Source: Myxococcus xanthus (lineage in GTDB: Bacteria > Myxococcota > Myxococcia > Myxococcales > Myxococcaceae). From it: 64,000 bases of DNA. Each line of letters opens with the position of its first letter. Position 1 is the first letter of the stretch. The notes below the pieces were generated by a model. The model searched no databases. It was not told the origin of the DNA and worked only from the letters and a program-made list of their open reading frames with translations. Shown piece after piece: positions 25,592-34,800 of this stretch. The stretch covers positions 1 through 64,000 of the forward strand of contig NZ_FNOH01000006.1 in NCBI RefSeq assembly GCF_900106535.1, written 5' to 3'. The translations under genes were made by a program, and so were the position numbers.

Positions 25592-27244
25592 TCAGCCCTT
25601 GAGCTTGCGCACCAGGTGGTCCGCCACGCGGAAGCTGTTGGCGCTGATGGTGAGCGTGGACGGCACGCTGCCGCCGGTGGGCATGAAGCTGCCGTCCACC
25701 ACGTAGAGGTTGGGCACCTCGTGGGCGCGGCAGTCGCGGTCCAGCACGGAGGTCGCCGCGTCGTCGCCGAAGCGGCAGGTGCCGTGCTGGAGGATGGACG
25801 TCTCCCCGGTGGTGGTGCCGCGGCGGACGTCATCCGGGTCCAGGCGCAGGAGGACCTCCTCTCCGCGCTCCACCAGGAAGCGCGTGGCCGCCAGGTCCAT
25901 GGGGTGCCGGTCCACGGTGATGGCCGCCACGGGGATGCCGTAGCGGTCCTTCACGCTGTCCTCCACGCTGACGTAGGTGCCGGCGGTGGGGAGGAACTCG
26001 GCGTAGACCTCGAACTGGAGGATGCGTGAGTCGCGGTACTCCCGCATCTTGTCCTTCAACGCCTTGCCGAAGAGGGCCTTCTCGCCCTTGCCCGCCAGCC
26101 CCACTGCCGCGTGGATGGGATTGGGGTGGGCCCACATGAAGCCCAGCGTGCCGCCCTTGCGGAAGCCGAACTGGGCGTCGGGCATCAGGTAGAAGTCCTG
26201 GAGGCTGCGGTTGACGAAGGGAGATGGGTCCTTCAGCCACGGCCGCGCGGCGGACTGCTTCGACAGGCGGAAGGTGGCGTGGGATTCGCCGAACGAGCTG
26301 AAGGTGAGGTTGCGCCCCACCAGTCCGTTGCCGTTGGCCAGGCCTTTCGGGAAGCGGCTGGAGGTGGAGTTGAGCAGCAGGCGCGCGCTCTCCACGGCGG
26401 TGCAGGACACGACGATGACCTTCGCCGGCTGCTCGCGCGTCACGCCGTCTGCGTCGAGGTAGACGACGCCCCGCGCGCGGCCCTGCTTGTCCACCTCCAC
26501 CGTGCGCGCCATGCAGCCGGGGCGCAGGTCCACGTTGCCGGTGGCCACGGCGGCGGGGATGAGGCTGGCGTTGGTGCCGCTCTTTGCGCCCGTCTCGCAG
26601 CCGTAGCTGCCGCACAGCGCGCAGTATGAGCACGGCGCGCGGCCCCGGTAGGGCTTGCTGATGATTCCGCGCGCGGTGGGCAGGGAATGCCAGCCCATGG
26701 CGCCGCACGCCTTGTCGATTTCCTTCGCCACCGGATGCACGTCCAGCGGCGGCAGCGGGTAGGGGCCACTGCGCGGCTCGGCGAAGGGGTGGGGGACGGA
26801 CTCGCCGGACACGCCCAGCTCCGCCTCGGCCTTGTCGTAGAAGGGCGCCAGCTCCTCGTAGGAGATGGGCCAGTCCGCCACGGTGCTGCCGGGCACGGCG
26901 CCCAGCGTGGAGCGCAGCCGGAAGTCCACCGGCTTGAGCCGGTAGAAGAAGCCGCTCATGTGGACGGTGCCGCCGCCCACGCAGTTGGCCGTCCACGCCG
27001 CGCTCGTCTTCTCGTAGCGGCCCTTCGCGCCCTGGCGCACCAGGTGCGGCTCCTCCCACGGCACCGGCATGAAGAAGTTCCGGCGGCTGTTCAGGATTTC
27101 GTCGTGGATGAAGTCCTTGGGCTGGTAGTGCGGGCCCTTCTCCAGCACCACCACCTTGAAGCCCGCGCGGCCCAGCTCCAGCGCCATGGGCGCGCCGCCC
27201 GCGCCGCTGCCGATGATGCAGACGTCCACCTCGGGCAGGCTCAT
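25592..27244 (-). CDS. GMC-family FAD oxidoreductase (gluconate/sugar dehydrogenase large subunit type)
   Basis: This 550-residue flavoprotein has an N-terminal FAD-binding GSGAGG motif (residues 12-17) and the C-terminal GMC signature (DGSFMPTGGSVPSTLTISANS). A cysteine cluster C205-x2-C208-x2-C211-x4-C216 recalls the iron-sulfur site of membrane-type FAD sugar dehydrogenases. It has no signal of its own. The gene overlaps the upstream gene (ATGA), which encodes subunit 3 with a Tat signal, so the pair is probably folded in the cytoplasm and exported together. It would oxidise an alcohol or sugar and pass electrons to a quinone or cytochrome; no cytochrome subunit is adjacent. The substrate is unknown. 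Confidence 0.92.
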   Translation of the reverse strand: MSLPEVDVCIIGSGAGGAPMALELGRAGFKVVVLEKGPHYQPKDFIHDEILNSRRNFFMPVPWEEPHLVRQGAKGRYEKTSAAWTANCVGGGTVHMSGFFYRLKPVDFRLRSTLGAVPGSTVADWPISYEELAPFYDKAEAELGVSGESVPHPFAEPRSGPYPLPPLDVHPVAKEIDKACGAMGWHSLPTARGIISKPYRGRAPCSYCALCGSYGCETGAKSGTNASLIPAAVATGNVDLRPGCMARTVEVDKQGRARGVVYLDADGVTREQPAKVIVVSCTAVESARLLLNSTSSRFPKGLANGNGLVGRNLTFSSFGESHATFRLSKQSAARPWLKDPSPFVNRSLQDFYLMPDAQFGFRKGGTLGFMWAHPNPIHAAVGLAGKGEKALFGKALKDKMREYRDSRILQFEVYAEFLPTAGTYVSVEDSVKDRYGIPVAAITVDRHPMDLAATRFLVERGEEVLLRLDPDDVRRGTTTGETSILQHGTCRFGDDAATSVLDRDCRAHEVPNLYVVDGSFMPTGGSVPSTLTISANSFRVADHLVRKLKG

Positions 27245-27897
27245 CGGTGGACCCCACACTCACGTAGGCACTTGGGCCCGTCGTAGCCTTCCGGCGGCGC
27301 GGAGGCGACGGTGCCCACGGTGTCGAAGCCCATCAGCCGCCAGCCCACCTTGCCCTGGTTGCCGCCGTAGGACGGGTCCCCGAGGAAGCCCTCCAGCGTC
27401 ATCACCGTCAGCAGCTCGAAGAAGTGCGCCTCGCCGCTGCGGGGCGGGCTGTCCTTGAAGAGGGTGAGCAGTTCGTCCTGCTGCTCGGCCGTCAGGGCGG
27501 CGAAGCCCTTCTGGTGCATGCGCTGGGCGCGGCGCTCCAGGGCCGCCACGCCAGAGAGGAAGTCCTCGCGCACGGGCTCCAGCTCAGGTGTCTGGAGGAT
27601 GCGGTCGATGTAGACGGGGACATTCGCATCGAGGGCGCCCGGGTCTTCGTCTCGCGGGAGGATGCGCTCGGTGGCGGCGGCCACCACCGCGTATTCGAAG
27701 GAGGAGAAGGTGCGCGGGGCCTGGCCGTCCTGCTTCGCCGCCAGGGGACCTGTGTCCGCGGGGGGCGTCTTCTCTTGGGATTCGGAGGAGCGCTTGCAGG
27801 CGGGGCCGAGCAACACCACGCCTCCGCCCAGGAAGGTCAGCCGCTGGATGAGGGAGCGCCGGGACAGGCGCCCCCGATTGGAATGCGCACGTGTCAT
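27241..27897 (-). CDS. Gluconate 2-dehydrogenase subunit 3-family Tat lipoprotein
   Basis: This 218-residue protein starts with a twin-arginine signal (SRRSLIQ and a hydrophobic stretch) that ends in a lipobox, GPAC, with Lys at +2. The rest matches the gluconate 2-dehydrogenase subunit 3 family (FEYAVVAAATERILPRDEDPGA, FFELLTVMTLEGFLGDPSYGGNQ). These subunits escort and anchor the flavin subunit, whose gene follows with an ATGA overlap. In M. xanthus, Lys at +2 has been linked to extracellular-matrix lipoproteins, so surface display is possible. Confidence 0.9.
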   Translation of the reverse strand: MTRAHSNRGRLSRRSLIQRLTFLGGGVVLLGPACKRSSESQEKTPPADTGPLAAKQDGQAPRTFSSFEYAVVAAATERILPRDEDPGALDANVPVYIDRILQTPELEPVREDFLSGVAALERRAQRMHQKGFAALTAEQQDELLTLFKDSPPRSGEAHFFELLTVMTLEGFLGDPSYGGNQGKVGWRLMGFDTVGTVASAPPEGYDGPKCLRECGVHR

Positions 27898-28031
27898 ACG
27901 GCGCGCGAGCCTAGCGCACGCAGGCGCTTCGCGCTGGCTTCATGAAACATGCGCGGTGGCTCCCCGCCGCGCGGCGCTGGCGTAGGATGCCGCCACGACG
28001 TGCAGGGCCGACAACACACGAGGAGTGGCAC

Positions 28032-29378
28032 ATGAAACGGCATGCCTGGGCTCTGGGCCTGGTGCTCGCGCTGGGGTGTGGCAAGGACAGCAACCCGACG
28101 CCCCCTGACGCGGGCGGTAACCCCGACGGCGGTCCGATCGACACCTCGCCCTTCGCGAAGTTCGTGGTGGATTCGAGCGAGGGACAGTTCGACCCCATCT
28201 CCTCCATCGCCATGGCCGTGGGTCCGCAGGACCGCATCGGCATGGCGTACTTCGTCCGCAACGGGACGATGCGGGAGAATGTGGAGAACATGGACCTGAT
28301 GTACCGCGAGTTCAACGGCGGGCAGCTCGGCGCCGCGGAGCGCATCGCCACCGTGCAGCGCGTGTACGGTGTGTCCGTGGCCTTCGGGCCGGACGGTCAG
28401 CCGGTGGTGACGTACCTGGGCGGCGACCGGGAAGATCCCTCGTCGTTCTGGTTCCAGAGCGACCTGGCGGTGTCGTATCGCAGCGCCTCCGGTGCGTGGA
28501 CAGAGCGCATCGTCGTGCGGCAATCGAATGAGGCGCAGCCCGTCAATCCCGCGATGGACGTGGGCTTCCTGGTGGGGCTCAACCCCGCCATCGTCTTCAA
28601 CGGGAGCGAGGCGATCGTCGCCTACCGGGATGGGAAAAACGGGCAGTACGAGCGACAAGACTTCCAGTCCAGTGACCTGGAGATTGCCAGCGGCGGGCCC
28701 ACGAACTGGCAGCGCCGAGTCGCGGTGGCCTCCGGTGATACCAAGATGGGTTACGGTGGGCACATCTCCATGGTGATGGCGGGGACCCAGCCAGCTCTGG
28801 TGCACGACAAGGCGCCAGAGGCCGCGCAGGCCACCGGCACGGACGTGCACTTCCAGCGGCGCAATGCGGACGGGCTCACGTGGTCGCCGGTGGTGCGCGT
28901 GCAGGCCGTTCCGAATACGCAGCTCGGGGCCTCGCTCGCGTATGACTCGGTCGAGGGGTTCGGCGTCGCCGTGCTGAACCGGAACTCGAACACGTTGACG
29001 TTCACGGAATGCGCTGACGCCTCCGCGACATCCTGCACGTCCGAGCGGGACTGGTCCATGCCGGACCCCGTGTTCAACAACGGCACGGGCGGCTGGTATC
29101 CGTCGCTGGCCTTCGACCCGGTCCACCATGAGCCGTCCATCGCCTTCTACATCTGCGCCGCCGAGTCCGGCCGCAATGACACGAGCTGCAACCCGAACGA
29201 CGACGCGTTGGTCATCTCCACGCGCATCCAGGGCATCTGGCGGGAGACGCTGGTGGACGCCGGCGGTGGCTGGTCGCCGAAGCTGGCGTACCTCTCCAGT
29301 GGCAAGCGCGTCGTCCTGTACCGGGCGCCGGTGGTGGCGCAGGACAAGGGCGTGCTGAAGCTCGCGGTGGAGCGATGA
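28032..29378 (+). CDS. Propeller-like lipoprotein of unknown function
   Basis: This 448-residue lipoprotein (lipobox LALGC) has a Pro/Asp/Gly linker and then repeated beta segments (VSVAFGPDGQPVVTYLGGD, PSLAFDPVHHEPSIAFYICA, PKLAYLSSGKRVVLYR) that look like propeller blades. AGGAG lies seven bases before the ATG. The stop overlaps the start of the next lipoprotein gene (ATGA), so the two form an operon. No enzymatic motif is visible. Confidence 0.85.
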   Translation: MKRHAWALGLVLALGCGKDSNPTPPDAGGNPDGGPIDTSPFAKFVVDSSEGQFDPISSIAMAVGPQDRIGMAYFVRNGTMRENVENMDLMYREFNGGQLGAAERIATVQRVYGVSVAFGPDGQPVVTYLGGDREDPSSFWFQSDLAVSYRSASGAWTERIVVRQSNEAQPVNPAMDVGFLVGLNPAIVFNGSEAIVAYRDGKNGQYERQDFQSSDLEIASGGPTNWQRRVAVASGDTKMGYGGHISMVMAGTQPALVHDKAPEAAQATGTDVHFQRRNADGLTWSPVVRVQAVPNTQLGASLAYDSVEGFGVAVLNRNSNTLTFTECADASATSCTSERDWSMPDPVFNNGTGGWYPSLAFDPVHHEPSIAFYICAAESGRNDTSCNPNDDALVISTRIQGIWRETLVDAGGGWSPKLAYLSSGKRVVLYRAPVVAQDKGVLKLAVER

Positions 29379-29947
29379 CGCCCGCGGCCCGCACGCTCGC
29401 TGCCGTGAGCTTGTCGGCCCTGATGGCCGGGGCGGGGCTGGCCGCGTGCGGCCTCGCGGACAACTCGCTGGGCGGCAGCGTGTCCGAGCTCTTCCCGCTG
29501 GAGGTGTCCCGCGTGGAGGTGCTGCGCAACGCGGAGGCGTTCCAGGTCAGCTACTACCGGAACAATGATTTGGACGTGGACCTGGTCGTCCGCCTCACCG
29601 TGTCCACGGAAGGGCTGGACCTGCGTCCCGGGACAAAGGTGAACCTCGCTGGCACCACGCCGTCGGGACAGGCGCGGGCCACGGTGGTGCACCTCAACGC
29701 GGGCGAGCCCGCGCGCGTCTTCGGGCCGGTGAACAAGGGCGACTTGCAGTTGGAGTCTGGAGGCAACCCGGGCGAGCCCACGCGCGGAGACTTCTCCATG
29801 TCCTTCAGCCGGGGTGATGGCTTTGGCGCTGGCCGCAACCTGGAGGGGACGTTCTCCGTGGTGGCGCAGGATGCGAGCTTCGGCCCGGACCCGGGCCAGT
29901 TGCTTGACGGCGGCGTTCCTCCCGACGCGGGCACGCCTCCCGAATAG
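29375..29947 (+). CDS. Small lipoprotein, paralogue of 3806-4300
   Basis: This 190-residue lipoprotein (lipobox LAAC) has a mature domain that aligns along its length with the lipoprotein of the Glt-like operon: LGGSVSELFPLEVSRVEV near the start, EPARVF in the middle, and GDFSMSFSRGDGFGAGRN near the end. A Pro/Asp-rich tail (PPDAGTPPE) is extra. It is translationally coupled to the upstream propeller-like lipoprotein. Function unknown, but the kinship suggests that a Glt-type partner family also exists outside the cluster. Confidence 0.82.
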   Translation: MTPAARTLAAVSLSALMAGAGLAACGLADNSLGGSVSELFPLEVSRVEVLRNAEAFQVSYYRNNDLDVDLVVRLTVSTEGLDLRPGTKVNLAGTTPSGQARATVVHLNAGEPARVFGPVNKGDLQLESGGNPGEPTRGDFSMSFSRGDGFGAGRNLEGTFSVVAQDASFGPDPGQLLDGGVPPDAGTPPE

Positions 29948-29978
29948 CGGGAGGGGCCAGAGCGCGTCAGGCAGGCTG

Positions 29979-30034
29979 CTGTTCGGAAATGTCGGGGGTT
30001 TGGGTGCCGCGAATGTCCCGACATTTCCGAACAG
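29979..30034. terminator. Long inverted repeat between convergent genes; full copy of a dispersed element
   Basis: Two perfect 18-bp arms (29979-29996 and 30017-30034) enclose a 20-base loop. It lies between the end of the lipoprotein gene (29947) and the end of the DUF3332 gene (30054), where it could stop transcription from both sides. Its right arm and the next bases recur at 100-128, so it is also a dispersed repeat. Confidence 0.65.
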
Positions 30035-30053
30035 TGAGCTGCGGACGTGCTGA

Positions 30054-30698
30054 CTACTGGGCCACGCAGGTGTTGCTGGCCAGGCCCTGGGACACGGAGG
30101 CCTGGGCCACGGCGTGCTGCGCGAGCGCCTGCGCGCCACCCTCTTCGTACACGCGGCGGGCCACGGCCAGCGCGTCACGGGCGTGGACCGTCAGCGTGGT
30201 TCCGGCGGCATCCGTCACCGCCACCGCGCCGTCCGTCGCCTCCTGGGCCTGGATGAGCATGGCGCCGGCGTCGTCGCGGACCACCATGCCGTCCTCGAGC
30301 GGCTCGAAGTAGCGGACCATCGTCTCCTGGCCCTCGCGCGCCAGCTCCATGCGCATGACGCCCGTCTCCACGTCACGCGACAGGCGCAGCGTGTCGGTGG
30401 GGCTCAGCTTGACGATGCGGGTGGTCTCCGGCGCGCCGTCGATGCTGGCGACGGGGTTGCTGCCCGTCCAGAACTCGATGCTGTTGATGACGATGGCGTC
30501 GATGAACGCGCCCAGCCCGTAGACGGGGATGATGGTGAGCACGAGGAACATCAGCCACTGCACGAACTTGTTGCCGGAGATGTTCTTGTTGAAGTTCCAG
30601 ATCTTCTGCGTGAGCTGGAACTGGCCGAAGCAGCCGGTGGCGTGCATGGACATGAAACCGGCGAACATCATGGCGAGCCAGGGGGACGGACGCTTCAT
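30054..30698 (-). CDS. DUF3332-family lipoprotein/membrane protein
   Basis: This 214-residue protein has a lipobox, ATGC, and then the characteristic DUF3332 opening: FGQFQLTQKIWNFN, a membrane helix (LMFLVLTIIPVYGLGAFIDAI) and NSIEFWTGSNP. The C-terminal half is a soluble domain. The family is common in Gram-negative bacteria and has no assigned function. A GGAG lies ten bases before the ATG. Confidence 0.85.
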   Translation of the reverse strand: MKRPSPWLAMMFAGFMSMHATGCFGQFQLTQKIWNFNKNISGNKFVQWLMFLVLTIIPVYGLGAFIDAIVINSIEFWTGSNPVASIDGAPETTRIVKLSPTDTLRLSRDVETGVMRMELAREGQETMVRYFEPLEDGMVVRDDAGAMLIQAQEATDGAVAVTDAAGTTLTVHARDALAVARRVYEEGGAQALAQHAVAQASVSQGLASNTCVAQ

Positions 30699-30836
30699 TC
30701 TTTGACGTCTCCTAGAGGGGGGAGGCTTGACTCCCAGTGCGCCGCGAACATGCCACGGCTCGCACGGGTGTCACGAGTCCCTTCCACACTCCGTCCGCTG
30801 TTTGCCAGTCCGCCGCGCCAGACGCCTGCGGGTGCC

Positions 30837-32201
30837 TCAGTCCGTCTCGCTCTGAACGAGTCCGTACTTGTGGAGCAGCGAGTACAGGTGCTTCCGGTCC
30901 AGCTCGGCCTCGCGGGCGGCGCGGGCGATGTTGCCTTTGGCGCGGCCCAACAGCCGGGTGAGGTACTCGCGCTCGAAGGCGCGGATGAGCTCGTCCTTGC
31001 AGACCTTGAAGGGGCCGGTGAACTCCACCGGCAGGGAGTCCCCGGCGGCGGCGGGGGCCTCGCGGGTGAACTCGCGCAGCAGGGTGTCCCCGGCCAGCTC
31101 CGGAATGTCCACCATGTGCCGGGCGCGCTCCAGGGCGTTGCGCAATTCGCGCACGTTGCCCGGCCAGGTGTGCCCGGTGAACTGCTCGCGAATCTTCTCC
31201 GGCAGCCGGGGCCACAGGCCTTCGCCCGCGAAGGCATCCACCAGCAGGGGGATGTCCTCCTTGCGGTCTCTGAGCGAGGGCAGGCTGACGGTGAAGACGG
31301 AGAGGCGGAAGTAGAGGTCCTCGCGGAAGCGGCCCGCCTGCGTCTCCGCCCACAAGTCCTTCTTGCTGGCGACGATGATGCGCGCGTCGAAGGAGATGGG
31401 GGATGAGGCGCCGAGCCGGCGAAACTCCCGGTCCTCGATGGCGCGCAGCAGCTTGGGCTGCAGGTCCAGGGCGAGGTCGTCGATTTCGTCCAGGAAGAGG
31501 GTGCCGCCGTTGGCGCGCTCCAGGCAGCCGATGCGCTGGCTCACCGCGCCGGTGAAGGCGCCCTTCTCATGGCCGAACAGCTCGCTCTCGATGAGGGAGT
31601 CGGACACGCTGGCGCAGTCGAAGACGACGAGCGGCCCGCCCGCGCGGGGGCTGAGCTTGTGGGTGGCCTTGGCGGCGGCACCCTTGCCGGAGCCCGTCTC
31701 ACCGACCAGCAGCACGGTGGAGTCGGTGGGCGCGATGCGCTGGAGCAGCGCGAAAATCTGCCGCATGGGCAGGCTGCGGCCCACCAGGTCGCCCAGCCGG
31801 TCCTCCAGGATGGGCTCGACCTGGACCGGGGAGACCTGGGGACTGAAGCGCAGCCGGACGTCGCCGACCTCCAGCAGGGCGCCGGGGCGGAGGAAGGCCT
31901 CGCGCACCTGGGCACCGTCCAGGAAGGTGCCGTTGGTGGAGCCCAGGTCCTGCACGAGGAAGCGGTCCCCCTGGCGGCGCACCACCAGGTGGTTGCGGCT
32001 CACGGTGGGGTGGTCGATGACGACGTCATTGTCCGGGGCCTTGCCCACGCGGAGGGCTTCATTGGCCAGGGGGAAGACGGTGCCGGCGCGCTCGGTGTCC
32101 AGCAGGACGAGGTGGAAGAGCTGGGCGGAGAGCCGTTCCCCTTGAGTCCGTGCGCCAATGACGGTGTGAGAGGGGATGGGTGCGGGGGGCAGGGCGGGCA
32201 T
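30837..32201 (-). CDS. Sigma-54-dependent activator with N-terminal FHA domain
   Basis: This 454-residue regulator has an FHA domain (residues 30-118; RVGKAPDND, SRNH, GSTNGTFLDG), an AAA+ sigma-54 interaction domain with Walker A GETGSGKG (167-174), GAFTGA (214-219) and Walker B LFLDEID, and a C-terminal Fis-type helix-turn-helix (about 405-450). The FHA domain in place of a receiver suggests control by Ser/Thr kinases, a common myxobacterial arrangement. Its targets are unknown; the sigma-54-like site ahead of the pilus operon in this window is one possible kind. Confidence 0.95.
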   Translation of the reverse strand: MPALPPAPIPSHTVIGARTQGERLSAQLFHLVLLDTERAGTVFPLANEALRVGKAPDNDVVIDHPTVSRNHLVVRRQGDRFLVQDLGSTNGTFLDGAQVREAFLRPGALLEVGDVRLRFSPQVSPVQVEPILEDRLGDLVGRSLPMRQIFALLQRIAPTDSTVLLVGETGSGKGAAAKATHKLSPRAGGPLVVFDCASVSDSLIESELFGHEKGAFTGAVSQRIGCLERANGGTLFLDEIDDLALDLQPKLLRAIEDREFRRLGASSPISFDARIIVASKKDLWAETQAGRFREDLYFRLSVFTVSLPSLRDRKEDIPLLVDAFAGEGLWPRLPEKIREQFTGHTWPGNVRELRNALERARHMVDIPELAGDTLLREFTREAPAAAGDSLPVEFTGPFKVCKDELIRAFEREYLTRLLGRAKGNIARAAREAELDRKHLYSLLHKYGLVQSETD

Positions 32202-32499
32202 GGCCGGCGGGGATTCTAGACGGCTTCGCGCCTCGTGGTGACTTCCTGTCCCTCAGGATGATGCCCGCCCAGCAGTCGGCCAGGCGGGGACCGGTCGGAG
32301 GTGGGCGGGGCGGGCTCCCGGGGCGTGACGAAGGCGAGCGGGCAGTCCGGCGTCGCCGCACGGCGGCTCATGGAAGTCCGCCGGCCCGCGACGGGCGGAA
32401 TTTGCACGCCCGGCAGGGCCGGTGCGCGGTCGACGGAGGCTATCGGCACGAAGCGGAGCGGTTTAGGACACGGGTCAGTGAACCTGGAGGTCCTCTGGG

Positions 32500-33081
32500 G
32501 TGACGGATGCGCGTCCCAAGGTGAAGCCCGTGCAGGGGAATCGTGACGAATTGATTGATGCGCTGCGACAGCGCCTCGCGGGCTCCTTCCGCTGGGCCAG
32601 CGTGGGCGTGGCGTTGGGGACGTTGGCGGTGCTTTACGGCGCGTCATCGTTCCAGCGGGCGCTCGATTCCGGAAGGTTCCGATGGCCGTTCAGCGCCCAG
32701 CTCCCCATCTGGGGGAGTCTCTTGATTGTCATCGGTCTGGCCGCCTTCTGGCTGGCGCCCCGCTACACGCGGAGGTTGGTGAGAAGCGTGGAGTCCGATG
32801 AACGGACGTCGTTGCTGATGACGGTGGAGCGCAAGCGAGTGCCGGGAGATGACGAGCACTTCCTGTTCGTCGCCACCCTGTACAGCCCGGAGCAACAGCG
32901 CGTGGTGCTCCGGAACGTGCATTTCCTCCAGGGGGACAAACCGCTGCAGTACCCATACAAGGAAGGTGTCACCCAAGTACCGGTGCAGGTGTATGGCAAG
33001 CCCGGCCAAGCGCCTATCGTCATCGATGCGGGGTGGGGCTTCCTGCTCCCGGCCAACCTGACGTACCCCTGGTACAGGTAG
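32500..33081 (+). CDS. Membrane protein with two helices, unknown function
   Basis: This 193-residue protein starts at GTG 32500, preceded by GGAGG. An N-terminal cytoplasmic helix (RDELIDALRQRLAG) is followed by two membrane helices (about 31-50 and 68-88) and a soluble domain (LLMTVERKR, LYSPEQQRVVLRNVHFLQGD). I do not recognise the family. The roughly 300 bases separating it from the sigma-54 activator (minus) hold both promoters; I see no clear boxes there. Confidence 0.75.
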   Translation: MTDARPKVKPVQGNRDELIDALRQRLAGSFRWASVGVALGTLAVLYGASSFQRALDSGRFRWPFSAQLPIWGSLLIVIGLAAFWLAPRYTRRLVRSVESDERTSLLMTVERKRVPGDDEHFLFVATLYSPEQQRVVLRNVHFLQGDKPLQYPYKEGVTQVPVQVYGKPGQAPIVIDAGWGFLLPANLTYPWYR

Positions 33082-33105
33082 CCACGATCCGCGAACAGGC
33101 GACGA

Positions 33106-33129
33106 CCGGGCTCCCGCGAAGAAGCCCGG
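33106..33129. terminator. Hairpin between convergent genes
   Basis: A perfect 7-bp stem (CCGGGCT/AGCCCGG) with a ten-base loop sits between the membrane-protein gene (plus) and the propeller lipoprotein gene (minus). No T tract is present. Confidence 0.5.
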
Positions 33130-33159
33130 CCGCCGCCCACGTTCCATTCGAAGGACCAC

Positions 33160-34800
33160 TCACTCCCCGGAGTAGATGCCGATGGTGCCCGGCATCACGG
33201 TGCCGTCGCTCAGCGTAGAGCCCTGGAAGGCAACCAGGATGCGGCGCCGCGGGCCGGAGCGGTCCACCTGGATGTCCGGCACGCGCATGCTGGACAGCTC
33301 ACGCCCGAACACGGAGAGGCCGTAGTGGGAGACGGAGCCGCCCCGGACACGGGAGAGGCCGCCGCCCCAGCTGTGACCGGCCCAGATGCTGCCGTTGGCC
33401 AGGTCCGCCGCCACGCTGGCCACGTGCGGCGCGGCCAGTTCGTTCTTCAGCGTGCGCACCACCTGGCCGTTGTCGTTCAGCTCCGCGAGGCCGTGGCCGA
33501 AGGAGCCCACCCACGCGGAGGTGCCCACGACGGCGATGCCGGAGACCAGGTCATCCGTGCGCTGCTCCGGACGGGAGTAGCGCTCCTCGCCCACCGCGTC
33601 CTTCCAGATGTCGATGCGGTTCCATGCGGAGGCCCGGGACTCCGTACGCGTCTGGCCCTCCCAGAAATCGTTCGCGACGGTGCCGTAGAAGTAGCGTGTC
33701 GTCCGGTTGGCGCCGCCGACCCAGACGTCCCCGTCCGGACGCACGCCCAGGCCCCAGTACGCATCCGTGAGCAGCGCGGGCTGAACCCTCCACCGGCTCC
33801 GGTCCTCTCCGTACTGGGCCCGGTCCGCCGTGGGGTTCGAGTAGATGTACGCGTTGATGCCCGGGTGCGAGTGCTCCTCCACGCCCCAGCAGTGGAACTG
33901 CCCGTTGCACGTCGGGTCGCCCCGGTAGTCCGCATCACCGCGGGCGAAGCCGTGGTTGGCGCCAAACCAGACGCTGTTGGTCTTCGCGTCATAGGCGATG
34001 CGCCAGATGTTGCAGAGCTTCTCGCGGCCTCGCAGCTCGGCGTCGACGACGTTCGGTCCCGAGAAGATGTCGTAGTGCACGACGTCGAGCGTGCCGTCCG
34101 CGCGCAGTGAGACACGGTCGGCGTCACCGCTCTTGTATCGCGCGGGGTCCGGTACGTTGCTGTCCCAGTTGTTCTCGCAGTGGAGCGCGCCGTCGCCCGG
34201 CATGCCCTCGTAGCCGACGAAGACGGTGTCGTTCCAAGCGCCCGCGACAGAGATGACCTTGAGGTACTTCGGTCCCGGCGGCGCGCTGCCGTCCGGCATG
34301 TAGCCGTACGGGCGCAGGCCTTCCGCCATCGTGTAACGCCGGAAGGTGCGCTCACCCTTCTTCATCAGGAAGAGCCCTTCTTCGCCGCCCGCCACCCAGA
34401 TGTTACCGGAGGCGTCCGCGCTCACGCCGTGGATGAAGCGGGGGCCGCCCGCCTCGCGGCCGAAGAACTCCCAGTTCGCCGCGGAAGGCGTGGGCAGGGG
34501 CACTTCCACGGGGCCCCCGTCCGGCGTGCCACCGTCGTCGTCCGGCGTACCCGAATCCGGCGTGCCACCGTCGTCGTCCGGCGTGCCCGAATCCGGTTCT
34601 CCCGCGTCGGGCTCGTCCGGTGTCCCGGAGTCCAGCGTGCCCGAGTCCGGCGTGCCTGCATCGCCTTCCGGGGCTTGGGGGAATTCCGAGGGCGGGACGT
34701 CCATGCCCTCGGTGCCCGTCGCGCCATCCCCCGAGCCACAGCCCGTCCACACCCAACCCGCCACGAAGAGCGCGCCCGCCCATCCCCATCCGCGCTTCAT
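33160..34800 (-). CDS. Propeller lipoprotein with Asp/Pro/Gly repeat linker
   Basis: This 546-residue lipoprotein (lipobox WTGC) has a low-complexity linker of repeated DSGTPDDDGGTP units (about residues 45-100). The rest resembles a beta-propeller of the two-component-regulator type: NIWVAGGEEGLFLM, SVWFGANHGFARGD, DVWVGGANRT and SIWAGHSWGG. Blades of this type often sense ligands, but no signalling domain follows here. GGGGAACGG lies upstream of the ATG. Surface display is likely; function unknown. Confidence 0.85.
   Translation of the reverse strand: MKRGWGWAGALFVAGWVWTGCGSGDGATGTEGMDVPPSEFPQAPEGDAGTPDSGTLDSGTPDEPDAGEPDSGTPDDDGGTPDSGTPDDDGGTPDGGPVEVPLPTPSAANWEFFGREAGGPRFIHGVSADASGNIWVAGGEEGLFLMKKGERTFRRYTMAEGLRPYGYMPDGSAPPGPKYLKVISVAGAWNDTVFVGYEGMPGDGALHCENNWDSNVPDPARYKSGDADRVSLRADGTLDVVHYDIFSGPNVVDAELRGREKLCNIWRIAYDAKTNSVWFGANHGFARGDADYRGDPTCNGQFHCWGVEEHSHPGINAYIYSNPTADRAQYGEDRSRWRVQPALLTDAYWGLGVRPDGDVWVGGANRTTRYFYGTVANDFWEGQTRTESRASAWNRIDIWKDAVGEERYSRPEQRTDDLVSGIAVVGTSAWVGSFGHGLAELNDNGQVVRTLKNELAAPHVASVAADLANGSIWAGHSWGGGLSRVRGGSVSHYGLSVFGRELSSMRVPDIQVDRSGPRRRILVAFQGSTLSDGTVMPGTIGIYSGE
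34525..34596. repeat. Two tandem 36-bp repeats inside the lipoprotein linker
   Basis: Two 36-base units (34525-34560 and 34561-34596) differ at one base and encode the 12-residue unit of the Asp/Pro/Gly linker. Such near-identical in-frame units are prone to copy-number change. Confidence 0.75.
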
